From assembly GCA_018242665.1 (NCBI GenBank), contig JAFEBL010000049.1:1-62723 (forward strand): DNA of 62,723 nucleotides, written 5' to 3'. The position numbers were made by a program, and so were the translations under genes. This document shows, in pieces, positions 52,340-60,677 of this stretch (position 1 is the stretch's first letter; every line of letters begins with the position of its first letter). Under the pieces are notes generated by a model that was not told where the DNA came from, did no database searches, and saw only the letters and a list, made by a program, of their open reading frames with translations. This DNA is from Nitrospira sp. GTDB lineage: Bacteria > Nitrospirota > Nitrospiria > Nitrospirales > Nitrospiraceae.

Positions 52340-53304
52340 GCATTCTCAACCGATTCAGCGTCTGGCTCGCGATCGCTTGCGCGGCGCTCGCCGCCTGGAG
52401 CGTGCTGACCGCGGGCAAGACCGTGCCGATGCCGACGCCGGTGGTCGCGCCGCCCCGTTCTCCCTTCGAGACCACTGTGGCCGCGAGCGGCATCATCGAA
52501 GCCGCGAATGAGAATGTGCGCATCGGCCCACCAACCGCGGGGCTCGTGACACAAGTCTTCGTTTCGGTCGGAGACCGGGTGCGTGAAGGGGATCGGCTGC
52601 TGCAATTGGATGATCGGGACCTTCGCGCACAACTCGTGGCCCGCCAGGCCGCCATTCCCCCGGCTGAAGCGCAAATCGAGGAACAGACCTACCGCATTGG
52701 AGACCTGAACACCCAACTCAAGCGGTTGAAAGCGGTGGGCGACAGCCGGGCGGTCAGCGACGACGACATCAAACGGACCTGGTATGCCTTGGAAATGGCG
52801 AAACGAACGATGACCCGCCACGAAGCGGCGTTGAAACAGGTCATCGCGCAGCGGGATGAAACCCAGATCTTGCTTGATCGGCTGACCGTCCGGGCGCCGC
52901 GCGCCGGCACGATCCTTCAAGTGAACATCCGCGCCGGTGAATTCGCCCTCACCATCGGCGCAAGCGAACCCTTAATGCTACTGGGAGACATGCAGCAGCT
53001 CCAGGTTCGCGCCGAAGTGGATGAGATCAATGCCCCGCTCGTCGCTCCCCAACGGCCCGCCGTGGCCTTCCCGAAAGGCAATACCGCCCAGCCGATTCCC
53101 CTGACCTTCGTTCGGATTGAGCCGTACATCGTACCCAAGAAATCGCTGACAGGAGACAACACCGAGCGGGTAGACACTCGGGTCCTCCAGATCATCTACC
53201 GGTTTGAACGGCCCACGTTTCCAGTCTATACAGGACAACAGGTCGATGTATTTATCGAGCGCGACCTCGCCGGAGCCCCCCCGGTCACGGAGCAACCGCA
53301 ATGA
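52336..53304 (+). CDS. HlyD-family membrane-fusion (adaptor) protein
   Basis: A 322-residue periplasmic adaptor: N-terminal anchor (FSVWLAIACAALAAWSVL), lipoyl-like beta domain (ASGIIEAANENVRIGP), an alpha-helical hairpin (RQAAIPPAEAQIEEQTYRIGDL) and a closing beta-barrel. It bridges the inner-membrane permease to the TolC-like channel. It overlaps the ATPase stop by 4 bases and the channel gene by 4, so the whole operon is translationally coupled. Confidence 0.9.
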   Translation: MSILNRFSVWLAIACAALAAWSVLTAGKTVPMPTPVVAPPRSPFETTVAASGIIEAANENVRIGPPTAGLVTQVFVSVGDRVREGDRLLQLDDRDLRAQLVARQAAIPPAEAQIEEQTYRIGDLNTQLKRLKAVGDSRAVSDDDIKRTWYALEMAKRTMTRHEAALKQVIAQRDETQILLDRLTVRAPRAGTILQVNIRAGEFALTIGASEPLMLLGDMQQLQVRAEVDEINAPLVAPQRPAVAFPKGNTAQPIPLTFVRIEPYIVPKKSLTGDNTERVDTRVLQIIYRFERPTFPVYTGQQVDVFIERDLAGAPPVTEQPQ

Positions 53305-54821
53305 CGCCGACGCGCTCTCGATGGAAGCAAGGGCAACGAGTCGCAGCAGGCCTTCTGGCTCTGTTGCTCGCCGGTTGCGTGCAAGGTCAACCCTATGCTC
53401 GCCCTCCCATCACGACTCCCACCGATTGGACCGCCATGGGCGGCGCCCCCTTGAATGGTGTCGGCTCCGATACCTCCCCGAGCGCCGACTGGTGGCAGGC
53501 GTTTCACAACGAGGAATTGTCGCGGTTCATTGAACGGGCGCTCGCCCAAAATCATGATGTCCGGCGAGCCGTCTCCCGTGTGATCGAGGGCCGCGCATCC
53601 GTGACCACCGCCGGGGCCGGCCTCTATCCGCAACTCAACATTCAAGGCAGCTACACGAACATCTCCATCTCCAAGAACACGCTGGCGGGTTTGGGACTGG
53701 CGACCGGGCAACAACCGGGTCCGCAAGTGTTCGCGAGGCCTGGCAGCAGTTTTGACCTGTGGAACGGGGCGGCCGATCTCCGGTGGGAACTGGATCTCTG
53801 GGGTCGCATCCGCCGAGGGATGGAAGCGGCCTCGGCCGATGCCCAAGCCATCGAGCAGGATGCCCGAGCCATCGCCCTCACCCTGATTGGGGATGTGGGA
53901 CAGTCATATTTTCGTATCCGGGAGTTGGACGAACAGATCGAGATCGCCCAGCGGGCACTCACGCTCCGGCGCGACTCGCTGGACATTATCCGGAAGCGAG
54001 CCTCCGTCGGGTTGGCCTCCGACCTGGATGTGAAACGGACGGAAGTGCTGGTCGCCGAAAGCGCCGGGCAGATTCCAGAGGTCACTCGGCTGCGCGAGCT
54101 TGAAGTGCATCGCCTGGAGGTCCTCACAGGGGCTAATCCAGGAACGGTGATCCTTCCACCGAAGCCGCTGCGAAAGGTCGTCATCCAGCCGGAGATTCCG
54201 GTCGGACTTCCGTCGCAACTACTCGAACGACGGCCCGACATCCTGCAAGCCGAGGCCACGCTCAAGGCCGCCAATGCCCGCATCGGACAAGCACGTGCCT
54301 ACTTCTTTCCCACCCTCTCCCTTACCGGCCAGGGAGGATTGCAAAGCGCCGAATTCGCCAACTGGTTCACCGGCAACAGCGCCAACTTTAGCATCGGACC
54401 CTCGGTGACACTCCCCATTTTCCTCGGCGGCACCAACGTGGCGCGACTGGATGCGGCGGAATCACGCTACCAGCAATTGTTGGAGGGATACCAGCAAACT
54501 ATTCTGCTGGCTTTTCGCGAAGTCGCGGATTTACTGATCTCGATTCACACCCGCACGGAGCAGGTGGCGCGCCAACGTGAACAGGCAGCGGCGGCGGGCG
54601 CCGCCGTCGGGCTGGCGGAGGTCCGGTACCGCAAGGGCCTCGTGAACTACCTGGATGTCCTCGACGCACAACGCACGATGTTGGCCGCAGAAACCCAAGT
54701 CGCCCAAACGGAACGTGCACGCCTGACAGACATGGTCAGCCTCTATAAGGCCTTGGGCGGAGGATGGCAACAGGCCCCGGGAGGCAACGTAGACGGCGCG
54801 GCCCATCAGACCAAGCCATAG
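53301..54821 (+). CDS. TolC-like outer-membrane efflux lipoprotein (NodT family)
   Basis: A 506-residue channel with a lipobox (LLLAGCVQG) rather than a plain signal peptide. Two OEP repeats, each with the coiled-coil pattern of TolC (ALAQNHDVRRAVSRVIEGRA, DLRWELDLWGRIRRGME, QLLERRPDILQAEATLKAANARIGQARA, YRKGLVNYLDVLDAQRTML), the hallmarks of NodT-type channels. It completes the tripartite exporter. After it, 54822-55009 holds the promoter region of the TPR gene. Confidence 0.92.
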   Translation: MTPTRSRWKQGQRVAAGLLALLLAGCVQGQPYARPPITTPTDWTAMGGAPLNGVGSDTSPSADWWQAFHNEELSRFIERALAQNHDVRRAVSRVIEGRASVTTAGAGLYPQLNIQGSYTNISISKNTLAGLGLATGQQPGPQVFARPGSSFDLWNGAADLRWELDLWGRIRRGMEAASADAQAIEQDARAIALTLIGDVGQSYFRIRELDEQIEIAQRALTLRRDSLDIIRKRASVGLASDLDVKRTEVLVAESAGQIPEVTRLRELEVHRLEVLTGANPGTVILPPKPLRKVVIQPEIPVGLPSQLLERRPDILQAEATLKAANARIGQARAYFFPTLSLTGQGGLQSAEFANWFTGNSANFSIGPSVTLPIFLGGTNVARLDAAESRYQQLLEGYQQTILLAFREVADLLISIHTRTEQVARQREQAAAAGAAVGLAEVRYRKGLVNYLDVLDAQRTMLAAETQVAQTERARLTDMVSLYKALGGGWQQAPGGNVDGAAHQTKP

Positions 54822-55009
54822 GCGTCCGCCCGCGCAGTTGGACGTCGCGCCGGCCCAATCCACGAGGCCGACTTTCAACTTGAAATTTCAGAATGGATCG
54901 GGCTATGTGACAGTCGGTGGTGTTGCCGCTCCCGAATCATCGGATAGACCAGGCATCGGTACTTCCCCATCAATATCTTTCCCTTGCGACTACGTAGAAG
55001 GAGCCTGCC

Positions 55010-55906
55010 ATGCGAGTTGGTGTTCGACACCCGGCGTCGGTCCGTCACCACAATCCTGTTCTGCCCCTGTTGATGCTCGGATTGATCCTGCCGTTCGGCG
55101 CCGAAAGCCTGGCTGCGCCGGCAGGCAAACCCGCACCCACATCCGTCCTGCCCGAGAAACAGGTATTGGAGGAAGAACAGATTCTGTCCACGACCGACAA
55201 GATCACCCAGCCGATGGACGCCGACGCGGAAGCCATGCGCCACAACGATCTCGGGGTGGCGTTCGTCTTTAAAGGCGATCTCGGACAAGCCATTGACGAG
55301 TTCACACATGCGCTCCGGCTGCAGCCGAATTATTTCGCCGCCCATCTGAATTTGGCGAACACCTTGCTGGACACCGGCCGGAATGACGCTGCGATGATCG
55401 AATTCAAGGAAGCCCTGCGGCTGAAACCCGACGATCCAAAGGCGCACAACGACCTGGGGGTCGCGCTCAAGGAAATGGGCAATCCTGCTGGGGCCATTGC
55501 GGAATTCAAGACCGTCCTCCGTCGGAATCCCGACGATGTCAACGCCCACAACAATCTCGGTGTCGCCCTGAAAGCCACGGGTGATCTCGATGGAGCCATC
55601 GCAGAATATCGAACTGCCGCGGCGCTCCAACCCAACGATGTGAATGCCCACTTCAATCTCGGGTTGGGCCTGATGGAGAAACATCAGCCTGAGGCCGCCA
55701 TCAGCGAGTTTCGCACAGCCCTGCACCTGCGCCCCAACGACGCCAAAATCCGGCTTAACCTCGGCAATGCCCTGGCCGGCATTGGACAACGCATGGAAGC
55801 CGCGCAAGAACTGCGACAATACCTCCGCCTGGAACTCGACACTCCGGCCAACCGGCGGTGGCTGGAGCAGGCCGAAGCGAAACTTCGTGAGTTGGAGATG
55901 CCGTAG
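55010..55906 (+). CDS. Exported TPR-repeat protein
   Basis: A 298-residue protein. It has a signal peptide (LLMLGLILPFGAESLAAP) followed by six TPR units of 34 residues: NDLGVAFVFKGDLGQAIDEF, LNLANTLLDTGRNDAAMIEF, NDLGVALKEMGNPAGAIAEF, NNLGVALKATGDLDGAIAEY, FNLGLGLMEKHQPEAAISEF, LNLGNALAGIGQRMEAAQEL. Start ATG 55010 has AGGAG 9 bases upstream. A frame of 314 codons on the opposite strand is a shadow. Likely a periplasmic scaffold or assembly protein. Confidence 0.9.
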   Translation: MRVGVRHPASVRHHNPVLPLLMLGLILPFGAESLAAPAGKPAPTSVLPEKQVLEEEQILSTTDKITQPMDADAEAMRHNDLGVAFVFKGDLGQAIDEFTHALRLQPNYFAAHLNLANTLLDTGRNDAAMIEFKEALRLKPDDPKAHNDLGVALKEMGNPAGAIAEFKTVLRRNPDDVNAHNNLGVALKATGDLDGAIAEYRTAAALQPNDVNAHFNLGLGLMEKHQPEAAISEFRTALHLRPNDAKIRLNLGNALAGIGQRMEAAQELRQYLRLELDTPANRRWLEQAEAKLRELEMP

Positions 55907-56044
55907 GCAGTCTCACCCGGGCGCACACCAAACATTTTCTCCGTAGCCGCAGCCAGCAGGATGAAAAATTGTTGGATGACGACTCGCCGACAAGCGCCCA
56001 TTTAGTGTACAGTCCTCACCGCCCAATCCCGGCAGGAACGTTTG

Positions 56045-56770
56045 ATGCCTCACAATCACGTCAACACGCTGCGTTCACCGTTCCGCTATGTGGCCGGCGC
56101 GGTTCTGGCCGCCATCGGCCTGGGAATCTTCGCTCCCTCCACCGTCCTGCCGGCAGAACAATCCGACCACACCCAGGACTCCTCACGTACTCGTCAATGG
56201 ACGTTCGACAGTTCCTCACCCGGTTCGCTGCCCAGTTCGTATGTGGTGGGGACGCTCTTCGATGGACGACCGGCGGGCGAGTGGAAAATTCTCATCACCG
56301 ACCGCGCAAAAAGCGCTTCCCAAGTTCTTGCACAACTGCAGCCGAAGGGAACGGATCAAACCAACAAACTCCTGCTCATGGACGGGACCGCAAGCGCGAA
56401 TATCGATCTGGAGGTGTCGTACCTTGCGGTAGCCGGAAAGGCTGACTTCGGCGGTGGGTTGGTCTGGCACGCCGTCGACGATCGGAACTACTATCTTCTG
56501 CGAGTGAGTCTGATTGAACAGAAACTTCGCCTCTACCGAGTCGTGAAGGGCGTGCCGCAGGTCGTGAAACAGCTCGATCGCCCCCTCCCCGCAACCGGAT
56601 GGCATACGCTTCGTATCGTCCAGCGGGGATGTGAAATCAAAGCCTTCTATGACGATGTGGTCCTCATCCGCGCATGCGACTCGACCTTTGCGAACGGCCG
56701 GATCGGTCTGCTGACGAAGGCTGACGCCATCACCTACTTTGACGACTTGTCGCTCCGACTGCTCGAATAG
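56045..56770 (+). CDS. Exported lectin-like (DUF1080/LamG-type) protein
   Basis: A 241-residue protein. Signal peptide (YVAGAVLAAIGLGIFAPS) and then a concanavalin-like beta-sandwich with QWTFDSSSPGSLPSS, ANIDLEVSYLAVAGKADFGGGLVW, YYLLRVSLIEQKLRLY, HTLRIVQRGCEIKAFYDD and ITYFDDLSL. This fold usually binds carbohydrate or forms part of a larger surface complex; no catalytic residues are visible. Start ATG 56045 with AGGA 7 bases upstream; the preceding TTG is weaker. Confidence 0.82.
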   Translation: MPHNHVNTLRSPFRYVAGAVLAAIGLGIFAPSTVLPAEQSDHTQDSSRTRQWTFDSSSPGSLPSSYVVGTLFDGRPAGEWKILITDRAKSASQVLAQLQPKGTDQTNKLLLMDGTASANIDLEVSYLAVAGKADFGGGLVWHAVDDRNYYLLRVSLIEQKLRLYRVVKGVPQVVKQLDRPLPATGWHTLRIVQRGCEIKAFYDDVVLIRACDSTFANGRIGLLTKADAITYFDDLSLRLLE

Positions 56771-56930
56771 CAGCTGCGGAACAGAATCCCACCGGCTGCA
56801 TCATCCAGCTAGGCCGCACTCTCACCACCAGATTCGCCGACGCGTTCACCCACTCAGGCGGTGGCATCACTCATGGCTCGAACCGAAGGCCTCCGCCACC
56901 GGTGCACGATGCAGGTCGCTCCATGCAGCG

Positions 56931-56971
56931 GCAAAAAAAAAGGGGCAGCCACTGAGAAGTGACTGCCCCCG
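56931..56971 (-). terminator. Rho-independent terminator of the RRM gene
   Basis: Stem of about 12 bp (56942-56953 with 56958-56970, one mismatch) and a run of nine T on the minus strand after it. Confidence 0.92.
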
Positions 56972-56991
56972 AGTTATGTCGCAACTGGGTG

Positions 56992-57312
56992 TTACCAGCG
57001 ATCGCGCTTGCCCCCGCGATCGTTGAACCCCCCGCCGCTCCGTCCAGGACCGCCAGAACGAGGCTCCTGCGGACGCGCTTCATTGACCGTCAATGTCCGG
57101 CCACCCATGTCCGACCCGTTGAGAGCCGAAATCGCTTTTTGCGCCTCATCCGATGAGGCCATTTCCACGAATCCGAACCCTCTCGATTGGCCGGTAAACT
57201 TGTCCGTGATGATCCGGGCGGATTCCACCGACCCATGCACCGCGAACAAATCACTCAACTGCTGTTCGGTTGCCGAATAGGGCAACCCGCCAACATAAAT
57301 TTTAGAACCCAT
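56992..57312 (-). CDS. RNA-recognition-motif protein
   Basis: A 106-residue RRM protein with both RNP motifs: KIYVGGLPYS (RNP2) and RGFGFVEMAS (RNP1), and a Gly/Arg-rich tail (GGPGRSGGGFNDRGGKRDRW). Such proteins act as cold-shock-type RNA chaperones in cyanobacteria and other groups. Start ATG 57312 (MGSKIYV) with GAGGAGG 6 bases upstream; the frame opens nine codons earlier. It has its own terminator. The plus-strand flank (57313-58018) holds no gene I can support. Confidence 0.9.
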   Translation of the reverse strand: MGSKIYVGGLPYSATEQQLSDLFAVHGSVESARIITDKFTGQSRGFGFVEMASSDEAQKAISALNGSDMGGRTLTVNEARPQEPRSGGPGRSGGGFNDRGGKRDRW

Positions 57313-58018
57313 GTGGGTCCTCCTCTTGGGTAGTGACATTGTCTTGATCGAAGGAAAGAAAGGGAAAGGACGGGCCGAAGACGCGACGTAACGGGGCGAC
57401 TTGGGTCTGGCTTTCGATTAGATTCCCGGGCAAGGCAACATCGAATCAGGCCTGAACTATTTCAACGCATCCCTCACCAGGCCCCAGCGCGAGACCGCGA
57501 ATAGTACCATGTGCCCCACGCCCATACAAGTCACGAAACGGGAGGCACAGAGAGGATCACCTACCTAAAACAGTTAGGGCAAATTAGCCCATTCCGCCCT
57601 GCAACACCCACTAGGAACTTCCCTAGTCGACAATTTCTTGCGGGTACGCGATTGTTCGGTCGTAAGGACAGGCTGGCTGAGCCCGCCAAGAAGTCTTTGC
57701 GGCCCCTCGCATGCAGCCCCGTTCCGCCACACTCTTACAGATTGGTGTCATCTGATGCAGCTCGTGTCCTTCTATGGCCTACAGGCGAGATGTTTCAGCG
57801 GCGACAACGATTTCTTCATCGGTCCTCACTTTTCGATTGTCCAGTATTGCTGGACATATGATAAGATCCGCTACGCGCGTGCGTCGTGATGGCCAGAGAC
57901 GACCTTTCCTCTGTCACTCTGTGCTTCAGCAAGGTCTCGCCGGATCACGCGCAGCTTCACAGCACAACGAACTCATGACGCGGCGCCAGGTGCATCGCAC
58001 AGCAGCCGGAGGGCAGAC
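57313..58018. other. 706-base intergenic region with short inverted repeats
   Basis: No ORF with a family match. It contains an ACTAGG/CCTAGT inverted repeat (57610-57627) and a TGTCCAG/CTGGACA repeat (57838-57856, 5-base spacer). The second lies next to an A/T-rich TATGATAAG box before the glycan gene. The RRM promoter should lie at the left end, though no strong pair is visible. Confidence 0.5.
57838..57856 (+). promoter_or_regulatory. Operator-like inverted repeat before the glycan cluster
   Basis: Perfect 7-bp arms TGTCCAG/CTGGACA with a TATTG centre, overlapping a -10-like TATGAT. It has the geometry of a dimeric regulator site; no regulator is assigned. Confidence 0.4.
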
Positions 58019-58660
58019 ATGAATACGTTGACGAGACTGCTTCATCCCACGGACCTTCCTATGGTGAACTCCCTCAGACGTTTGTATCGCAGCGTACAGG
58101 GCCTGGCAGGTCAGATCTCGGAAGATTGGGCGGTCAATCATCGCGATTGGACCATGCCGGGATTTCGAGCGATCGCGGTCCATCGCTTCGGCACCTGGGC
58201 CTCCAATAAGCGTCCCGGCGCCCTGAGAAGCCTGCTGCTGGCGATCTATCGCATAGCATATCGGTATGTTCGAAACACCTACGGCATCGAAATTCCCCTC
58301 ACCGTCATACTCGGACGCCGGCTGTGGCTGGTGCACCAAAACGGCGTGGTATTTCACTGGAAGACCGTCGTCGGGGACGACTGTCTGATCCGGCACAATG
58401 CGACCATCGGCGCGGGGTACGGCGGGGAAAAGACTCTGCACCGGGGGCCCCAGCTCGGCAACCGGGTAGAGGTCGGGCCTGGAGCGGTGATCTTTGCCGC
58501 GGTGAAAATCGGCGAGGGCGCGGTGCTGGGGCCGAACGTCGTGGTGATGTCCGATGTGCCGGCAGGCGCGCGAGTCTTCGCCGAGGCGCCCCGCATGATT
58601 CGGCTTCCGAACGTGTCGCGCGAGCCCGCCGCAGTCACCAGCATGCCCCAGCGCATGTGA
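58019..58660 (+). CDS. Hexapeptide acetyltransferase (serine acetyltransferase-like)
   Basis: A 213-residue protein. A helical N-terminus is followed by left-handed beta-helix repeats (GDDCLIRHNATIGAG, LGNRVEVGPGAVIFAAVKIGEGAVLGPNVVVM). The layout is CysE-like, as seen in capsule and O-antigen loci where such enzymes acetylate sugars. GGAGGG lies 8 bases before the ATG. First gene of a run leading to FkbH, the MaoC-SDR fusion, an acyl carrier protein and an ABC ATPase. Confidence 0.82.
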   Translation: MNTLTRLLHPTDLPMVNSLRRLYRSVQGLAGQISEDWAVNHRDWTMPGFRAIAVHRFGTWASNKRPGALRSLLLAIYRIAYRYVRNTYGIEIPLTVILGRRLWLVHQNGVVFHWKTVVGDDCLIRHNATIGAGYGGEKTLHRGPQLGNRVEVGPGAVIFAAVKIGEGAVLGPNVVVMSDVPAGARVFAEAPRMIRLPNVSREPAAVTSMPQRM

Positions 58661-58670
58661 GAATCCCACG

Positions 58671-60677
58671 ATGATCCCGAATAGTATTGCGCCGCTTCGG
58701 CCAGCCTCGTCCGCCGACTCACCGGAGATTCGAGGTGACGCCCTGCTCCGGCAGGGATTGACCGAGGAAGCGATCCACTCGTACCTCGAAGCCGTCGCCG
58801 TTCCAGCATCATCGGCCCTCTGCCTCAAGCTGGCGCGTAGTTATGGGCGTCTCGGTCACCATTCAGAAGCCTGCCGATGGGCGCTCGCCGTCGTGGACGC
58901 GGGCGACGACTACACAGCCTGGCAGGCTGGGTGGACACTGTTCCACCGTCATGCCCAACATATCGCATGGCCGGCTGCCAGAACGGCGAAAGTGGCGATC
59001 GCCGGCAGTTACACCACTACGCAACTCGGGACGATGGTGCGCCTCTCGGCAGCTCGACTCGGCATCCAGATCGATCTGTACGAAAGTGCCTACGGGCAGT
59101 ACCAGCAGGAGCTCATCGATCCGGGAAGCGGGCTCTACGTTTTCGCGCCGGACATCGTGCTTCTGGCAGTTCACGAAGGGGACTTACACCTGACGGAGTT
59201 CAGCCAAAATCCGGCAGAAGAGGTTCAGCGAGAGGTCGCCCGCTGGACGTCGCTCTGGCGTGTGGCTGCCAGCCAATCGCGTGCTCGAATCGTGCAACAC
59301 AATTTCGCCGTGCCCTGCGAGATCCCCACAGGGCATTTGGCCACCAGACTGCCGGGGTCGCGCTACATGATGACGCAGGCGGTCAATGCGGGGCTCGGAG
59401 CCGAAGCGGGCACTGCTGTGTCCATTGTGGATTGTGAGCGCCTCTCGGCGTTGATCGGCAAACAACGTTGGCGCGATCCGCGCTACTGGAACATGTCGAA
59501 ACAGGCCGTCGCCCTGGATGCGCTGCCGCTGTTGGCCAGGCATACGGCAGCGGTCATTGCGGCGGATCTCGGCTTGAGTCGAAAGTGCCTCGTGCTCGAT
59601 TTGGACAATACCTTATGGGGCGGGGTGATTGCGGAAGAGGGCCTGGCCGGCATTCAGCTGGGGCAAGGCGCCGAAGGCGAAGCGTTCGTGGCCTTCCAGG
59701 AGTATCTGCTGCAGCTCAAGCGGAAGGGCGTTATTCTGACGGTCTGTTCAAAAAACAATCACGCCGACGCCATCCTCCCGTTCGAGCGGCATTCCGAGAT
59801 GCGGCTGAAGCTGCACGACATCGCGTTGTTCGTCGCCAACTGGAATACCAAGCCAGACAATATCCGCACCATCGCCGAGACCCTGCACATCGGCTTGGAC
59901 TCACTCGTGTTTGTTGACGACAACCCTGTGGAGCGAGACATCGTGCGGAAGTTTCTTCCGCAAGTGGATGTCATCCCGCTGCCTGAGGATCCGGCCTACT
60001 ACGTCCGTGCGCTTTCCCAGTATCTGTTGCTAGAAACGGCCTCTATGACCGCCGAGGACAGCGAGCGGACCAGCCAATATCAGGCCAGAGCTCAGATCAA
60101 GGCACTGGAGGCCTCATCGAATTCCATCGAGGACTTTTATCACAGCCTCCAGATGCAGGCCATCGTCACGCCCTTCGAGAACGATCAGCTGCCTAGAATC
60201 GCGCAACTCATCGGCAAGACCAATCAATTCAACCTCACCACCCGGCGACATGGCATGTCCCAATTGGAGGACTTCATGCAAGAAGCGAATTGCATCCATC
60301 TTGCCTTGCGCCTGCGCGACCGCTACGCCGACCACGGGCTCGTGAGCATCATGATCGCGCGGCGCGACGGACACACATTGGATATCGATACCTGGCTGAT
60401 GAGTTGCCGCGTGATCGGACGCACGGTGGAAGCCACCATGCTGGAACACCTGTGCCGCCGTGCCTTGGAGCTAGGCTGCACCTCTCTTCGCGGCACGTAT
60501 ATCCCGACGCCCAAAAATGCCATGGCAGCCGAAGCCTACGCCAAACAGGGCTTTAGCCGATCGAGCTCGCCCGAAGGCACAGACACATGGACCTATGACC
60601 TTCCGGCGAACGGCCCGATCACAAATCCGTTCGTTGCGAGCGTTACCTCATGGGAGCCGCGTCATGGTGCGTCCTGA
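58671..60677 (+). CDS. FkbH-like HAD-family glyceryl-transferring protein
   Basis: A 668-residue protein. The N-terminal 290 residues include a TPR-like start and an SGNH-like segment (IAGSYTTTQLGT). The HAD domain begins LVLDLDNTLWGGVI with D310/D312, the DxD nucleophile and acid; VFVDDNPVERD completes it. The end is a GNAT-like domain (LIGKTNQFNLTTRRH, IDTWLMSCRVIGRTVE). FkbH enzymes load a glyceryl group from 1,3-bisphosphoglycerate onto an acyl carrier protein; the ACP is encoded two genes later. Start ATG 58671 is 10 bases after the previous stop. A glyceryl modification of a surface glycan or lipid is likely. Confidence 0.85.
   Translation: MIPNSIAPLRPASSADSPEIRGDALLRQGLTEEAIHSYLEAVAVPASSALCLKLARSYGRLGHHSEACRWALAVVDAGDDYTAWQAGWTLFHRHAQHIAWPAARTAKVAIAGSYTTTQLGTMVRLSAARLGIQIDLYESAYGQYQQELIDPGSGLYVFAPDIVLLAVHEGDLHLTEFSQNPAEEVQREVARWTSLWRVAASQSRARIVQHNFAVPCEIPTGHLATRLPGSRYMMTQAVNAGLGAEAGTAVSIVDCERLSALIGKQRWRDPRYWNMSKQAVALDALPLLARHTAAVIAADLGLSRKCLVLDLDNTLWGGVIAEEGLAGIQLGQGAEGEAFVAFQEYLLQLKRKGVILTVCSKNNHADAILPFERHSEMRLKLHDIALFVANWNTKPDNIRTIAETLHIGLDSLVFVDDNPVERDIVRKFLPQVDVIPLPEDPAYYVRALSQYLLLETASMTAEDSERTSQYQARAQIKALEASSNSIEDFYHSLQMQAIVTPFENDQLPRIAQLIGKTNQFNLTTRRHGMSQLEDFMQEANCIHLALRLRDRYADHGLVSIMIARRDGHTLDIDTWLMSCRVIGRTVEATMLEHLCRRALELGCTSLRGTYIPTPKNAMAAEAYAKQGFSRSSSPEGTDTWTYDLPANGPITNPFVASVTSWEPRHGAS

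Noticed and set aside
54875..55819. A 314-codon frame on the minus strand opposite the TPR gene
   Set aside because: The repeated look reflects the TPR repeats read backwards.
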